DNA of 64,000 nt, from NCBI GenBank assembly GCA_964242115.1, contig CAXSZX010000013.1, positions 65,102 through 129,101 of the forward strand, given 5' to 3'. The translations under genes were made by a program, and so were the position numbers. Below are positions 1 to 7,900 of this stretch, piece by piece (positions within the stretch are counted from its first letter, which is position 1; each line of letters begins with the position of its first letter). The notes beneath the pieces are model-generated. The model made no database searches. It was given only the letters and a program-made list of their open reading frames with translations, and was not told the DNA's origin. This DNA comes from BOG-908 sp964242115 (GTDB lineage: Bacteria > Pseudomonadota > Alphaproteobacteria > Acetobacterales > Acetobacteraceae).

Positions 1-362
1 GTGCCAAGGGCGAGAACCCGCTCTGCGGCGATCAGGTGGAAGTGCGCGTTTCCTTTGCGCCGGACGCCACCGTGGCCGACGCCGCCTACGAGGCGCGCGG
101 CTGCGCCATCTCCATGGCGTCAGCCGATCTGATGGCGGACGTGGTACGCGGCCGGGATGCCGCCTCCATCCGCGTGCTGGCGGCCGCGTTCGAGCAGCTC
201 GCACGCACCGGCGACAGCGCGTCCGAGGACGCGGCGTTGCAGATTCTGCGACCGCTGTCCGGCGTGTCCGAGTATAGAAGCCGGGTGAAGTGCGCGACGT
301 TGCCGTGGTCCGCTCTGATCGCGGCGCTCGACGAACGCAAAGAGGTTGCCGCTCATGATTGA
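1..362 (+). CDS. sufU: SufU-type Fe-S cluster scaffold/sulfur-transfer protein, 5'-truncated by window edge
   Basis: C-terminal part of a NifU-N/SufU family protein. The three conserved cysteines are all visible: in NPLCGD close to the window edge, in ARGCAIS, and in SRVKCATLPW near the end. In this family they bind zinc or hold a nascent Fe-S cluster and accept sulfur from the SufS desulfurase. The reading frame is open from the first codon (base 3), so the true start lies outside. Its stop overlaps the start of sufT by eight bases, and sufA follows, so this is the distal end of a suf operon. The family call is firm; whether it acts as scaffold or as SufS partner is inferred from the SUF context. 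Confidence 0.9.
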   Translation, partial: AKGENPLCGDQVEVRVSFAPDATVADAAYEARGCAISMASADLMADVVRGRDAASIRVLAAAFEQLARTGDSASEDAALQILRPLSGVSEYRSRVKCATLPWSALIAALDERKEVAAHD

Positions 363-750
363 CGACGTGCACGACGACGCGACCGAGCGGACCGGCCACG
401 CCACCGCAGTGGTGGGAAGCTGGACGCCGGACGGCGAGACCATCGCGCTGCCGAGCGAGACCGCGCTGCTGGACGCCATCGCTACCATCTACGACCCGGA
501 AATCCCGGTGAACATCTACGAGCTCGGGCTGATCTACGCCGTCGAAATCAGCGACGCCGGTGCGGTGAAGGTGGAGATGACTCTGACCGCGCCGGGCTGC
601 CCCAGCGCACAGGAACTGCCCGTTCAGGTGCGCGAGGCGGTGCTTGCGGTGCCGGGCGTCACCTCGGCCGACGTGGAGACGGTGTGGGACCCGCCGTGGG
701 ACCCGAGCCGCATGTCTGAAGACGCCCGCCTCGCGCTGAACATGTTCTGA
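355..750 (+). CDS. sufT: SUF system Fe-S assembly protein SufT (DUF59/MIP18 family)
   Basis: 131-residue protein of the MIP18/DUF59 family. It shows the family signatures DPEIPVNIYELGLIY (about residue 45) and the cysteine motif TAPGCPSAQ, and ends with the characteristic VWDPPWDPSRMSEDAR region. Family members help deliver or mature Fe-S clusters. The ATG at 355 lies inside the end of sufU (ATGATTGA overlap), which favours it over an upstream TTG at 346. It sits between sufU and sufA and is almost certainly co-transcribed with both. Confidence 0.93.
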   Translation: MIDDVHDDATERTGHATAVVGSWTPDGETIALPSETALLDAIATIYDPEIPVNIYELGLIYAVEISDAGAVKVEMTLTAPGCPSAQELPVQVREAVLAVPGVTSADVETVWDPPWDPSRMSEDARLALNMF

Positions 751-764
751 ACGGAGCCACCGCG

Positions 765-1139
765 ATGGACCAAAACGTTTCCGCCTCCCCCGCCATCCGC
801 CCGCGCCGCGCCTTGCCGCCGTTGATGACGATGACCGAGGCCGCGGCCGCCCGCCTGCGCGCACTTTATGCGACCGGCGACGGCCGCTTGCTTCGCATCA
901 GCGTCAACACCAAGGGGTGCTCTGGCCTAGCCTACGACATGAGCTGGGTGGCCGAACCCGGCCCGGGCGACGAGGTGGTGCGCGACCACGAGCTGACCGT
1001 GCTGGTGGATCGCAAGGCGAGCCTGTTCCTGATCGGCACGACGATGGATTACGAACAGAAGACGATGAGCGCCGGGTTTACCTTTACCAACCCCAACGAG
1101 AAGGGTCGTTGCGGCTGCGGAGAAAGCTTTCACGTCTGA
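765..1139 (+). CDS. sufA: A-type Fe-S carrier SufA/IscA
   Basis: 124-residue HesB/IscA/SufA family protein. The three cluster-binding cysteines are present, one in KGCSGLAYDM and two in the C-terminal GRCGCGESF motif. A-type carriers receive a cluster from the scaffold and hand it to client enzymes. A GGAG sequence lies upstream of the ATG at 765 and the gap to sufT is 14 bp, consistent with one operon. A 30-residue N-terminal extension before the conserved LTEAAAARL region is longer than in E. coli SufA. The first copy of the intergenic repeat follows at 1173. Confidence 0.93.
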   Translation: MDQNVSASPAIRPRRALPPLMTMTEAAAARLRALYATGDGRLLRISVNTKGCSGLAYDMSWVAEPGPGDEVVRDHELTVLVDRKASLFLIGTTMDYEQKTMSAGFTFTNPNEKGRCGCGESFHV

Positions 1140-1172
1140 TCGACCAGCAGCAGAAGCGGCCGGTCAGACAAG

Positions 1173-1302
1173 CAGGCAAGTAGTTCTCTTTTGAAAAGAG
1201 AACCAAAGAACGTTTGTCTCCGTGAGCGCGCGCTGAACGACACTCCGCGACAGCAATACCAAAAGCTATTTCTTCTTTAATTCAAAAAAGAAGGCTTTCT
1301 TC
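1173..1302. repeat. Intergenic AT-rich repeat, full copy (B arm left, A arm right)
   Basis: The left arm has the TTCTCTTTTGAAAAGAGAA hairpin followed by CCAAAGAACG; the right arm has CCGCGACAG then the TTCTTT/AAAGAAGG arm. It lies between convergent sufA and the GNAT gene, so it could terminate both. Confidence 0.85.
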
Positions 1303-1304
1303 CT

Positions 1305-1838
1305 CTACCCTGTCGCTACCGCAGCCAACAACCGGTCGATCGGATCCCACCGGTACGCCACCTGCGGCAACGCCACGCCAGCCACCCGTGTCTGCCCCTC
1401 TGCCGCCGCCTGTCCGCCCAGCCGGCTGTAGAACCACCGGCTCGGATTGTCCCGCAGCACCCACACGAACACCGAGCCGCAGCCGCGCGCCATCAGCTGG
1501 CTTGCCGTGGCGCGCATCATCCGCCGTCCCACCCCCTGCTCGCGCCAGTCATCAAGCACGTATAGCGTCTCGATCTCCGCCTCGCCCAGCCCCGGCGTGC
1601 GCGGCGGGCCGGCGGTGGTGAACCCCACGATGCGCGGTCCCTGCCCCTTCATTGCCGCCACCATCACGGTGGACCCGGACGCGATGGCAGCGCGGTAGTG
1701 CAGCGCCAGCCGCGTCGGCGAGAGGTTGGCCAGGTAGTCGTCCGGCAGTATCCCCGGGTAGGCGCTGCGCCAGGCCGCCACGTGCACCGCGCCTATGGCG
1801 GTCGCATCGGTCAGCTCGGCCCGGCGCACGGTGATCAC
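1305..1838 (-). CDS. GNAT family N-acetyltransferase
   Basis: 177-residue GNAT-fold protein. Visible are the N-terminal VRRAELTDA strand-helix with AWRSAYPGILPDDYL, the acceptor strand IETLYVLDDWREQGVGRRMM containing the acetyl-CoA-binding (R/Q)xxGxG/A loop as REQGVGR, and the C-terminal NPSRWFYSRLGG segment typical of the family. The substrate cannot be told from sequence. The GTG start at 1838 overlaps the stop of the upstream rRNA methyltransferase gene by four bases (GTGA), which fixes the start and indicates translational coupling. Confidence 0.88.
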   Translation of the reverse strand: MITVRRAELTDATAIGAVHVAAWRSAYPGILPDDYLANLSPTRLALHYRAAIASGSTVMVAAMKGQGPRIVGFTTAGPPRTPGLGEAEIETLYVLDDWREQGVGRRMMRATASQLMARGCGSVFVWVLRDNPSRWFYSRLGGQAAAEGQTRVAGVALPQVAYRWDPIDRLLAAVATG

Positions 1839-3145
1839 GGCGCCGCCGCCGCGGGCGCGCGCTCCAGCACCGCGCCGAAGAACCCGTCGGTGCCATGGCG
1901 GCGCGGCGTGAGCACCAGGAACGGGTCCGCGCACGGCACCGGCACGTCGAGAGTCCAGGCGGCCGACACCGGCACCACGCGAAAGCTGGGGTGGCGTGTC
2001 AGGAAGCCCTCCACCTGCGCCTCGTTCTCCTCTGCCAGCAGCGAGCACGTCGCGTACACCAGCCGCCCGCCGGGCCGCACCAGGCGCTGTGCGGCGTCCA
2101 GGATGGCAGCCTGCTTGGGTATCAGCTCGGCAAGGTCGGTCTCGGTCAGGCGCAGTCTTCCGTCCGGGTTGCGGCGCCATGTTCCCGTGCCGGTGCAGGG
2201 CGCGTCAACAAGAACCCGGTCGAAGGTCTGCGCGCGGCGCTTGGCCCATTTATCGCCGGCCGTGGTCAGGTGCCGCTCCACGTTGTGCACGCCGGCGCGG
2301 CGCAGGCGTTTAACGGCGCCGTCCAGCCGGGGCTCGCTCACGTCGCAGGCGACCACGTGGCCGCGGTTCTCCATCGTGGCCGCAATGGCGAGCGTCTTGC
2401 CGCCGGCGCCGGCGCACCAGTCGGCCACCCGCATGCCTGGGGCGGCACCCACCAGGTGCGCCACGAGCTGGCTGCCTTCGTCCTGTATCTCCACCGCGCC
2501 GGTCTGGAAGGCAGCGCCGGATGTGACCGCCCGGCGGTGCGCCACGCGCAGGCCCCAGGGCGAGTAGGGCGTAGGCTCGGCCTCGATACCCTCGGCCAGC
2601 AGCGCCGCGCGGGCGTCCCCCAGGGTGGCTTTCAGCATGTTCACCCGCAGGTCGAGCGGTGCGGGTTCGGCCATGGCCGCCATCTCGGCCGGCAAGTCGT
2701 CGCCGAAGCGGGCCTGCAGGTTCGGCAGGATCCAGTCGGGGATTTCCAGGCGGGTCGCCTCGTCCATGCTGGGGTGGTCCAGCGAGCGGCCCTCCAACGG
2801 GCGCAGCACCGCGCGTTCCTCGGTGCCCAGCGGCGCCGGACCGAACTGGCCACCGGAGTAGCCCTGTTCCAGGCCGGCCATGGTCCAGCCTTCCAGCAGC
2901 AGGGAGGCGGCGACCAGCAAACGCGGCGCCGGTGTGGCACCGGCGCGGGCGAGCCACCAGCCGAGCCGGCGGCGGGCGCGCAGCACGCCCCAGGCGCGGT
3001 CGGAGACGGCGCGGCGGTCGCCGGACCCGATGAAGCGGCGCTCGCGGAAAAAGGCGTTGGCGACGGCGTCGGCTGGCTTGCGGCCGGCGGAGGCGATCTC
3101 CTCCAGGAGTTCTATGGCGCCGAGCAGGCGGGCGGAGGGGGTCAA
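1835..3145 (-). CDS. RsmB-family 16S rRNA m5C methyltransferase (NusB-like N-terminus)
   Basis: 436 residues when started at the TTG at 3145. The N-terminal third (ARLLGAIELLEEI...FFRERRFIGSGDRR) is NusB/RNA-binding-like. The C-terminal half is a Rossmann methyltransferase with the SAM motif VADWCAGAGGKTLA, the motif IV cysteine in DAPCTGTGTWRRNPD and the catalytic cysteine in YATCSLLAEEN, the standard pair for RNA m5C enzymes. An upstream ATG at 3229 would add 28 residues encoded by the intergenic repeat, so it is rejected in favour of the TTG just outside the repeat. It is coupled to the GNAT gene by a four-base overlap. Exact rRNA target position is inferred from family only. Confidence 0.88.
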   Translation of the reverse strand: MTPSARLLGAIELLEEIASAGRKPADAVANAFFRERRFIGSGDRRAVSDRAWGVLRARRRLGWWLARAGATPAPRLLVAASLLLEGWTMAGLEQGYSGGQFGPAPLGTEERAVLRPLEGRSLDHPSMDEATRLEIPDWILPNLQARFGDDLPAEMAAMAEPAPLDLRVNMLKATLGDARAALLAEGIEAEPTPYSPWGLRVAHRRAVTSGAAFQTGAVEIQDEGSQLVAHLVGAAPGMRVADWCAGAGGKTLAIAATMENRGHVVACDVSEPRLDGAVKRLRRAGVHNVERHLTTAGDKWAKRRAQTFDRVLVDAPCTGTGTWRRNPDGRLRLTETDLAELIPKQAAILDAAQRLVRPGGRLVYATCSLLAEENEAQVEGFLTRHPSFRVVPVSAAWTLDVPVPCADPFLVLTPRRHGTDGFFGAVLERAPAAAAP

Positions 3146-3147
3146 GA

Positions 3148-3279
3148 CAGCAAGGCCTTCTTTTTCGAGAAAAAGAAGCAAAAAGCTTTTGCGGGCGCTG
3201 TCGCGGAGGTTCCTGCAGCGCGCACCCAAGGTCGCAAAAGTTTTTTGGTTCTTTTTTTCAAAAAAGAACCGCTTGCTTT
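3148..3279. repeat. Intergenic repeat, full copy (A arm left, B arm right)
   Basis: The left arm has CTTCTTTTTCGAGAAAAAG then CAAAAAGCTTTTG and CTGTCGCGGA; the right arm has GTTTTTTGGTTC and CAAAAAAGAACCGCTTGC. It fills the gap between guaB and the rRNA methyltransferase gene and overlaps the last bases of guaB. Confidence 0.92.
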
Positions 3280-4777
3280 ATTCTTGCCTATAATTCGGCG
3301 CCTCCCGCGTAATCGCCACGTCATGCACGTGGCTTTCCCGCAGCCCCGCCCCGGTAATCCGCCTGAACTGCGTGTTCGCCCGAAGCTCCGCGACCGTCGC
3401 CGCCCCGGTATATCCCATTCCCGCGCGCAAGCCGCCGACGAGCTGGTGCACCACGCCGCTCATCGGCCCCTTGTAGCCGACGCGGCCTTCAACGCCTTCA
3501 GGCACCAGCTTCAAACTATCGGTGATCTCCTGCTGGAAGTACCGGTCCGCCGAGCCCCGCGCCATCGCCGCGATGCTACCCATGCCGCGATACGATTTGT
3601 AGGACCGCCCCTGGTAGAGGAACACCTCGCCGGGCGCCTCGTCCGTGCCGGCGAGCAGGCTGCCGACCATCACCGCTTCCGCGCCGGCGCCGATTGCTTT
3701 CACGATGTCGCCGCTGGTGCGGATGCCGCCGTCGGCGATGCTGGGGATGTCGTGGCGCGCGCATTCGGCTGCGGTCTCCATCACCGCGGAGAATTGCGGC
3801 ACGCCGACGCCAGCCACCACGCGCGTGGTGCAGATGCTGCCTGGCCCGATGCCGATCTTCACGCAATCCGCACCTGAGTCGATCAGCGCCGCGGCACCTT
3901 CCGGGGTGGCAACGTTGCCGGCGACCACCTGCACCGCGTTGGACAGGCGCTTGATGCGGTCCACCTGCGCCAGAACGCCGGCGCTGTGGCCGTGCGCGGT
4001 GTCGACCACGATCACGTCGACGCCGGCGTCGATCAGCGCCTCGGCGCGCGCCTGGCCGTCGTCGCCCACGCCGGTGGCGGCTGCCACGCGCAGCCGGCCC
4101 AGCTCGTCCTTGTTGGCCAGCGGGTGGGCCTGCGCCTTGTCCATGTCCTTCACGGTCACCAGGCCCACGCAGCGGAACGCCTCGTCCACCACCAACAGCT
4201 TTTCGATGCGGTGGTGGTGCAGCAGGCGGCGGGCTTCGTCGGCGCCGGGGTTTCCGGTGACGGTCACCAGCTTGTCGTGCGTCATCAGCTCGCGCACTGG
4301 TATGCTGGGGTCGGTGGCGAAGCGGACGTCGCGGTTGGTGAGGATGCCGACCAAGCGGCCGTTGGCTTCCACCACGGGGATGCCGCTGATCCGCCACTGC
4401 GCCATCAGCGCGCGGGCGTCGGCCAAGGTCTGCTCGGGGCGGATGGTGACGGGGTTGACCACCATGCCGGACTCGAACTTCTTCACCGAGCGGACCTGGG
4501 CCACCTGCTCGTCCACGGTGAGGTTCTTGTGGATGACGCCGATGCCGCCCTGCTGCGCCATGGCGATGGCCATCGGGCCTTCGCTGACGGTGTCCATGGC
4601 GGCGGCGAGCAACGGGATGTTCAGGCCAATGGTGCGGGTGAGGCGAGTGCGGGTGTCGGTCTTGCCGGGCAGCACCTGGGAGTAGGCTGGCACGACCAGC
4701 ACGTCGTCGAAGGCCAGCGCCTCGGCGATGCGCTGGTGTTGGGGGTGGCCCTGGTTGCTGATGGTGTCGGGGGCCAT
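3278..4777 (-). CDS. guaB: IMP dehydrogenase
   Basis: 499-residue inosine-5'-monophosphate dehydrogenase, which oxidises IMP to XMP with NAD+ in GTP synthesis. The N-terminal LAFDDVLVVPAYS and the tandem CBS (Bateman) domains at about residues 95-220 (VTIRPEQTLADARALM, ISGIPVVE, EKLLVVD) are present. The catalytic loop GPGSICTTR holds Cys at about residue 316, followed by DGGIRTSGDI, YRGMGS and the flap region. The ATG at 4777 is preceded by GAGGAG, so the much longer upstream extension is not used. Length matches the family. The 3' end runs to the edge of repeat copy 3148-3279. Confidence 0.97.
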   Translation of the reverse strand: MAPDTISNQGHPQHQRIAEALAFDDVLVVPAYSQVLPGKTDTRTRLTRTIGLNIPLLAAAMDTVSEGPMAIAMAQQGGIGVIHKNLTVDEQVAQVRSVKKFESGMVVNPVTIRPEQTLADARALMAQWRISGIPVVEANGRLVGILTNRDVRFATDPSIPVRELMTHDKLVTVTGNPGADEARRLLHHHRIEKLLVVDEAFRCVGLVTVKDMDKAQAHPLANKDELGRLRVAAATGVGDDGQARAEALIDAGVDVIVVDTAHGHSAGVLAQVDRIKRLSNAVQVVAGNVATPEGAAALIDSGADCVKIGIGPGSICTTRVVAGVGVPQFSAVMETAAECARHDIPSIADGGIRTSGDIVKAIGAGAEAVMVGSLLAGTDEAPGEVFLYQGRSYKSYRGMGSIAAMARGSADRYFQQEITDSLKLVPEGVEGRVGYKGPMSGVVHQLVGGLRAGMGYTGAATVAELRANTQFRRITGAGLRESHVHDVAITREAPNYRQE

Positions 4778-5163
4778 GGCCTCGCTCCTCGGCTGCCTTG
4801 GCGGCGCTACATAGGCCGGCGCGGGTGGTTCGGCAAGGAAGGGGCATAGTTGTCGGGTGGCTGAGGCAAGTGGTGTAACGCCCCTCCCTTGCCTTCCGTA
4901 AAGCCGGTCCAGGGCGGCCTCGCCCTGGTGGGGGTTCGGGGGCAAAGCCCCTGACCTCATCTTTTCAAGAAGCCCGCATCTCATCGGCTGACGGGGCAGA
5001 CCAAGCCGCACGTGCATTGCCGCGATTGCCCAGACAAATGCCTTCCTCGCCGGACTTCGAACGATCGCAGTTTTAGCGCGATGTCTCACACACAAAGCAG
5101 TCCGCCGTTTGCTGCCTGCCTGCCACCATGCGACGCTGATGTCCTCCACGAAGGGTGTTCGCG
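4778..5163. other. 386-bp intergenic region between divergent guaB and a small secreted-protein gene
   Basis: No protein-coding gene is supported here. It must carry the guaB promoter, with the GAGGAG ribosome site at its left edge, and a palindromic repeat around 4890-4955. No convincing -35/-10 pair could be assigned by eye. Confidence 0.6.
4890..4955. repeat. Palindromic GC-rich REP-like element (single copy)
   Basis: It contains two perfect hairpins back to back: CCAGGGCG-gcct-CGCCCTGG at 4909-4928 and GGGGC-aaa-GCCCC around 4939-4951. From memory this resembles a short palindromic unit common in Acetobacteraceae intergenic DNA. It is unrelated to the AT-rich repeat of this window. Confidence 0.6.
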
Positions 5164-5523
5164 GTGGCACGCACGAAACAGCTTTTGACACGTCTCGCCT
5201 GCACCCTTGCCTGCCTCTTGCCGGTCAGCCGGCAGGCAAACGGGTCGCCGTCGGTGTGCCTGCGCAGCTACCAGGTCCGGAACACCGAGAGGCCGGACGA
5301 CAACACCATCCTGTTCGCCATGCAGGGCGGCACCGTTTGGGCGAACCATCTGCCGCACCCGTGCATCGGCCTCGCCGCCGACCCGAACGGCTTTACCTAC
5401 ACGCCGACCGACCCGGGATCGGACACCATCTGCTCCGACCTGATGCTGATCCGGCTCAACACTTTCCATAGCGTGTGCACGCTGGGCGCGTTCACCAGGC
5501 TCAACCCGACGCACCGCCCGTGA
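5164..5523 (+). CDS. Small secreted protein, DUF6491-like
   Basis: 119 residues with an N-terminal signal peptide (ARTKQLLTRLACTLACLLPVS, cleavage near residue 25). The mature part has CLRSYQVRNTE, DDNTILFAMQGGTVWANHLPHPC and a final CTLGAFTRL with four cysteines after cleavage. This pattern resembles the DUF6491 group of small periplasmic proteins, of unknown role; the family name is from memory. The GTG at 5164 is chosen because AAGGG lies about eight bases upstream; another GTG at 5155 is possible. The stop overlaps the GTG of the DUF72 gene by four bases, so the two are probably co-translated. Confidence 0.7.
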   Translation: MARTKQLLTRLACTLACLLPVSRQANGSPSVCLRSYQVRNTERPDDNTILFAMQGGTVWANHLPHPCIGLAADPNGFTYTPTDPGSDTICSDLMLIRLNTFHSVCTLGAFTRLNPTHRP

Positions 5524-6326
5524 GCCGCGCTCCCGTTGCCGCCCCCGTGCATGTCGGCATCGGCGGTTGGACCTTTGCCCCGTGGCGCGGCAGCTTCTAC
5601 CCGCCGGGCCTGCCGCACGCGCGCGAGTTGGAATACGCCAGCCGCCAGGTCACCGCCATCGAGATCAACGGCACCTTCTACCGCCACCAGACGCCGGAAA
5701 GCTTCGCTGGCTGGCGCGACACGGCACCGGACGGCTTTGTTTTCGCCGTGAAGGCGCACCGCGCAACCACGCACGGCAAGGACCTGGCCGCCGCCGGCCC
5801 GACCGTTGAACGTTTCGTCAGCTCCGGCCTTGCCGAACTCGGGCCGAAACTCGGCCCGATCCTCTGGCAGCTGCCGCACACCAAGAAGTTCGATGCAGCA
5901 ACGATGGAGGCGTTCCTCTCGCTGCTGCCGAACAGCATCGACGGCGTGAGGCTGCGTCACGCCGTCGAAGCGCGCCACGCCAGCTTCCTCGACCCTGCCT
6001 GGCCCGCGCTCGCCGCAACACACAACGTTGCGGTGGCGATCATCGAAAGCGACAAACACGAGCTGCGCGGCGACGTCACCGCCGACTTCATCTACGCGCG
6101 GCTGCAGCACAACCGGGCGGACGCGCCGGAAGGCTATGAGCCGGCCGCGCTGGACGGCTGGGTGGACCGCGTTCGCGCGTGGTCACACGGAAAACTCGTG
6201 TCAGACTTGCCTAAGACCGTGCCGGGCAAGGCTGTGAAGCGGGAGTGCTTCGTGTTTTTCATCAGCGGGGACAAGGAGCGTGCGCCGGACTCGGCGAGAG
6301 CTTTGCTTGCGCGGCTTGGTAAGTGA
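5520..6326 (+). CDS. DUF72 domain-containing protein (TIM-barrel, YecE family)
   Basis: 268-residue DUF72/YecE protein. Diagnostic strings are HVGIGGWTFAPWRGSFYP near the start, the EINGTFYRHQTPESFAGW segment, FVFAVKAHRATTH, GPILWQLPHTKKFD, and DFIYARLQHN. The fold is a TIM barrel related to UV-endonuclease-like enzymes; the biochemical role of the family is unknown. The GTG start at 5520 forms a GTGA overlap with the upstream secreted-protein gene. The ORF could be read 15 codons further upstream, but that region already codes for the other protein. Confidence 0.88.
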   Translation: MSRAPVAAPVHVGIGGWTFAPWRGSFYPPGLPHARELEYASRQVTAIEINGTFYRHQTPESFAGWRDTAPDGFVFAVKAHRATTHGKDLAAAGPTVERFVSSGLAELGPKLGPILWQLPHTKKFDAATMEAFLSLLPNSIDGVRLRHAVEARHASFLDPAWPALAATHNVAVAIIESDKHELRGDVTADFIYARLQHNRADAPEGYEPAALDGWVDRVRAWSHGKLVSDLPKTVPGKAVKRECFVFFISGDKERAPDSARALLARLGK

Positions 6327-6330
6327 GAAA

Positions 6331-6514
6331 GCAAGGCCTGCTTTTTCGAAAAAAGCTTTTCTCCTCGCTGTCGCTGACGGCTGAGACGCGGCGTTCAACT
6401 TGCTTCGTTTCACAAGCTGAAACTTAAAGTAAGAGCCCGCCGGCTTCAGCCGTCCGCGACAGCCGCAGCCAAAGCTTTTTGCTTCTTTTTCTCGAAAAAG
6501 AAGCGCTTGCTTGC
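6331..6514. repeat. Intergenic repeat, full copy (A arm left, A arm right)
   Basis: The left arm GCAAGGCCTGCTTTTTCG is partly shortened and runs into CTGTCGCTGACGGCTGA; the right arm has CGTCCGCGACAGCCG, AGCTTTTTGCTTC and CTCGAAAAAGAAGCGCTTGC. It separates convergent DUF72 and HxlR genes. Confidence 0.88.
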
Positions 6515-6943
6515 TCACTCCACCGCATCATAAGCCCGCCGCGCCTGCTCGATCTTCGCATGATGCGTTCGCGCCCACAGGCTGAGCGTCTCGACCGGCT
6601 CACGCAGCGACATCCCCAATTCTGTCAGCTCGTAATCCACCCGCGGCGGCGTGCTCGGCGTGACCGTGCGCGTCACCAGTCCGTCGCGTTCCAACCCGCG
6701 CAACGTCAGCGTCAGCATGCGCTGCGAGATGCCGCCAACCATGCGCTTGATTTCGTTGAACCGCCGCGGACCGCCGCCCAGCAGCGCTACGATCAGCACG
6801 CTCCATTTGTCGCCGATGCGCACCAGGATGGCGCTCACCGCCCGGCAATCCTGGCTCTCGCGTTCCACGAACCGCCTGGTTCCCTCCGTGTGCCCTGGTT
6901 CCAGCACTGTGCCTCCTTGCGAGCTCCTCATGTGGGCACGCAT
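6515..6943 (-). CDS. HxlR family winged-helix transcriptional regulator
   Basis: 142-residue HxlR-type regulator. It shows the family core IGDKWSVLIVALLGGGPRR, FNEIKRMVGGISQRMLT, LTLRGLERDGLVTRTV and YELTELGMSL, a single winged helix that binds DNA as a dimer. Cys in ESQDCRAV, at the position of the redox-sensing cysteine in several HxlR proteins, is retained. It is divergent from the azoreductase gene with 40 bp between starts, the usual arrangement for an HxlR regulator controlling a quinone or azo reductase. The start is uncertain between ATG 6943 and ATG 6931; neither has a clear ribosome site. Confidence 0.88.
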   Translation of the reverse strand: MRAHMRSSQGGTVLEPGHTEGTRRFVERESQDCRAVSAILVRIGDKWSVLIVALLGGGPRRFNEIKRMVGGISQRMLTLTLRGLERDGLVTRTVTPSTPPRVDYELTELGMSLREPVETLSLWARTHHAKIEQARRAYDAVE

Positions 6944-6983
6944 ATAGCCCAGGTCACCATTCGGAACCAAAGGGACACTCGTC

Positions 6984-7595
6984 ATGAAGCTCCTGCACGT
7001 CGATTCCAGCATCCTGGGCGAGAACTCCGTCAGCCGCGCCATTTCGGCCGCCGCTGTTGCCAGGTTGAAGGCGCTCGATCCTGGCCTGGAGGTGACCTAC
7101 CGCGACTTGGCGGCCGCGCCGATCCGCCATCTCTCCGGCGCCTACCTGGCCGGCAAGGATGCCAACGAGAAGCACGACCAGGCGCTGCAGGAGGACGTGG
7201 CCCTCGGCGGCGCGGCGCTGAGCGAGTTCCTCGCAGCCGGCATCGTCGTAGTCGGCTCGCCGATGTACAACTTCACCATTCCCAGCCAGCTGAAAAGCTG
7301 GGTGGACATGATCCTCGTTGCCGGCAAGACGTTCCACTACACCGAGCACGGGGCTGAAGGATTGGCCGGCGGCAAGCGCGTTATCCTCGCTTTGTCGCGC
7401 GGCGGCATCTACAGCGCCGGCGCGCCGCACGCAGGTTTCGACCACCAGGAATCCTACCTGCGCGCGGTGTTCACCTTCATGGGCATCACCGACATCGAGG
7501 TGCTGTGCGCTGAGGGCGTCGCGTTTGGTCCGGAAAAGCGGCAAGCGGCGTTGGACGCGGCTGTCTCCGAGGCACAGTTGCTGAAGGCAGCGTAG
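6984..7595 (+). CDS. azoR: FMN-dependent NADH-azoreductase/quinone reductase
   Basis: 203-residue flavodoxin-fold protein of the AzoR family, which reduces quinones and azo compounds with NAD(P)H through FMN. FMN-binding motifs visible are the N-terminal VDSSILGENSVSRA phosphate loop, GSPMYNFTIPSQLKSWVD at about residue 92, and ALSRGGIY at about 137. GIxDIEVLCAEG near the C-terminus is also typical. AGGGA lies upstream of the ATG at 6984. Regulation by the divergent HxlR protein is inferred from position. Confidence 0.95.
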   Translation: MKLLHVDSSILGENSVSRAISAAAVARLKALDPGLEVTYRDLAAAPIRHLSGAYLAGKDANEKHDQALQEDVALGGAALSEFLAAGIVVVGSPMYNFTIPSQLKSWVDMILVAGKTFHYTEHGAEGLAGGKRVILALSRGGIYSAGAPHAGFDHQESYLRAVFTFMGITDIEVLCAEGVAFGPEKRQAALDAAVSEAQLLKAA

Positions 7596-7764
7596 GATTT
7601 TCTTTCCTGGAAACGAAGCAGACGCCCGTCGCCGCGCGGTTGCGCGCCTCTCAGAAACTCGGCGACAGCGCGTCGGTCAGCTTGCCGCGCCAGAACAAGC
7701 GGGCGACTGAGCGACACGCTGGACTCTGTTGTGTCAAAGCAACGAAATATTCATAGTTGAGGCT
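7596..7764. other. Gene-free stretch downstream of azoR
   Basis: About 170 bp with no supported ORF or structured RNA. It contains a short AT-rich patch (AACGAAATATTCATAGTTGAG) before the next repeat copy. Together with the repeat it forms the 305-bp gap between convergent azoR and the amidase gene. Confidence 0.5.
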
Positions 7765-7894
7765 GAGAAGAACCTTCTTTTTTGAAAAAAAGAAGCAAAA
7801 AACTTTTGCTCCTTGGGCGCGTCGTGTGGAGATGTCCGCGAGAGCCGTGACAAAAGCTTGCTTCTGTTTCTCGAAAAAGGAGGCTTTCCGCTAC
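7765..7894. repeat. Intergenic repeat, full copy (A arm left, A arm right)
   Basis: CCTTCTTTTTTGAAAAAAAG with CAAAAAACTTTTGCTCC on the left; ACAAAAGCTTGCTTC and TCGAAAAAGGAGGC on the right. The inner GTCGCGGA sequences are eroded. It sits between convergent azoR and the amidase gene. Confidence 0.85.
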
Positions 7895-7900
7895 CCTGGG

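Noticed and set aside
1282..1464. Short frames inside and beside repeat copies coding for runs such as FFFEKKNQKTF and KVFWFFFSKK
   Set aside because: They are repeat sequence translated, seen with the same peptides at nearly every copy; no ribosome site or conservation beyond the element.
3645..4685. Long antisense frames opposite guaB and similar long frames opposite putA, amidase and the beta-propeller gene
   Set aside because: High GC makes opposite-strand frames long; they show no domains and cover genes with clear homology.
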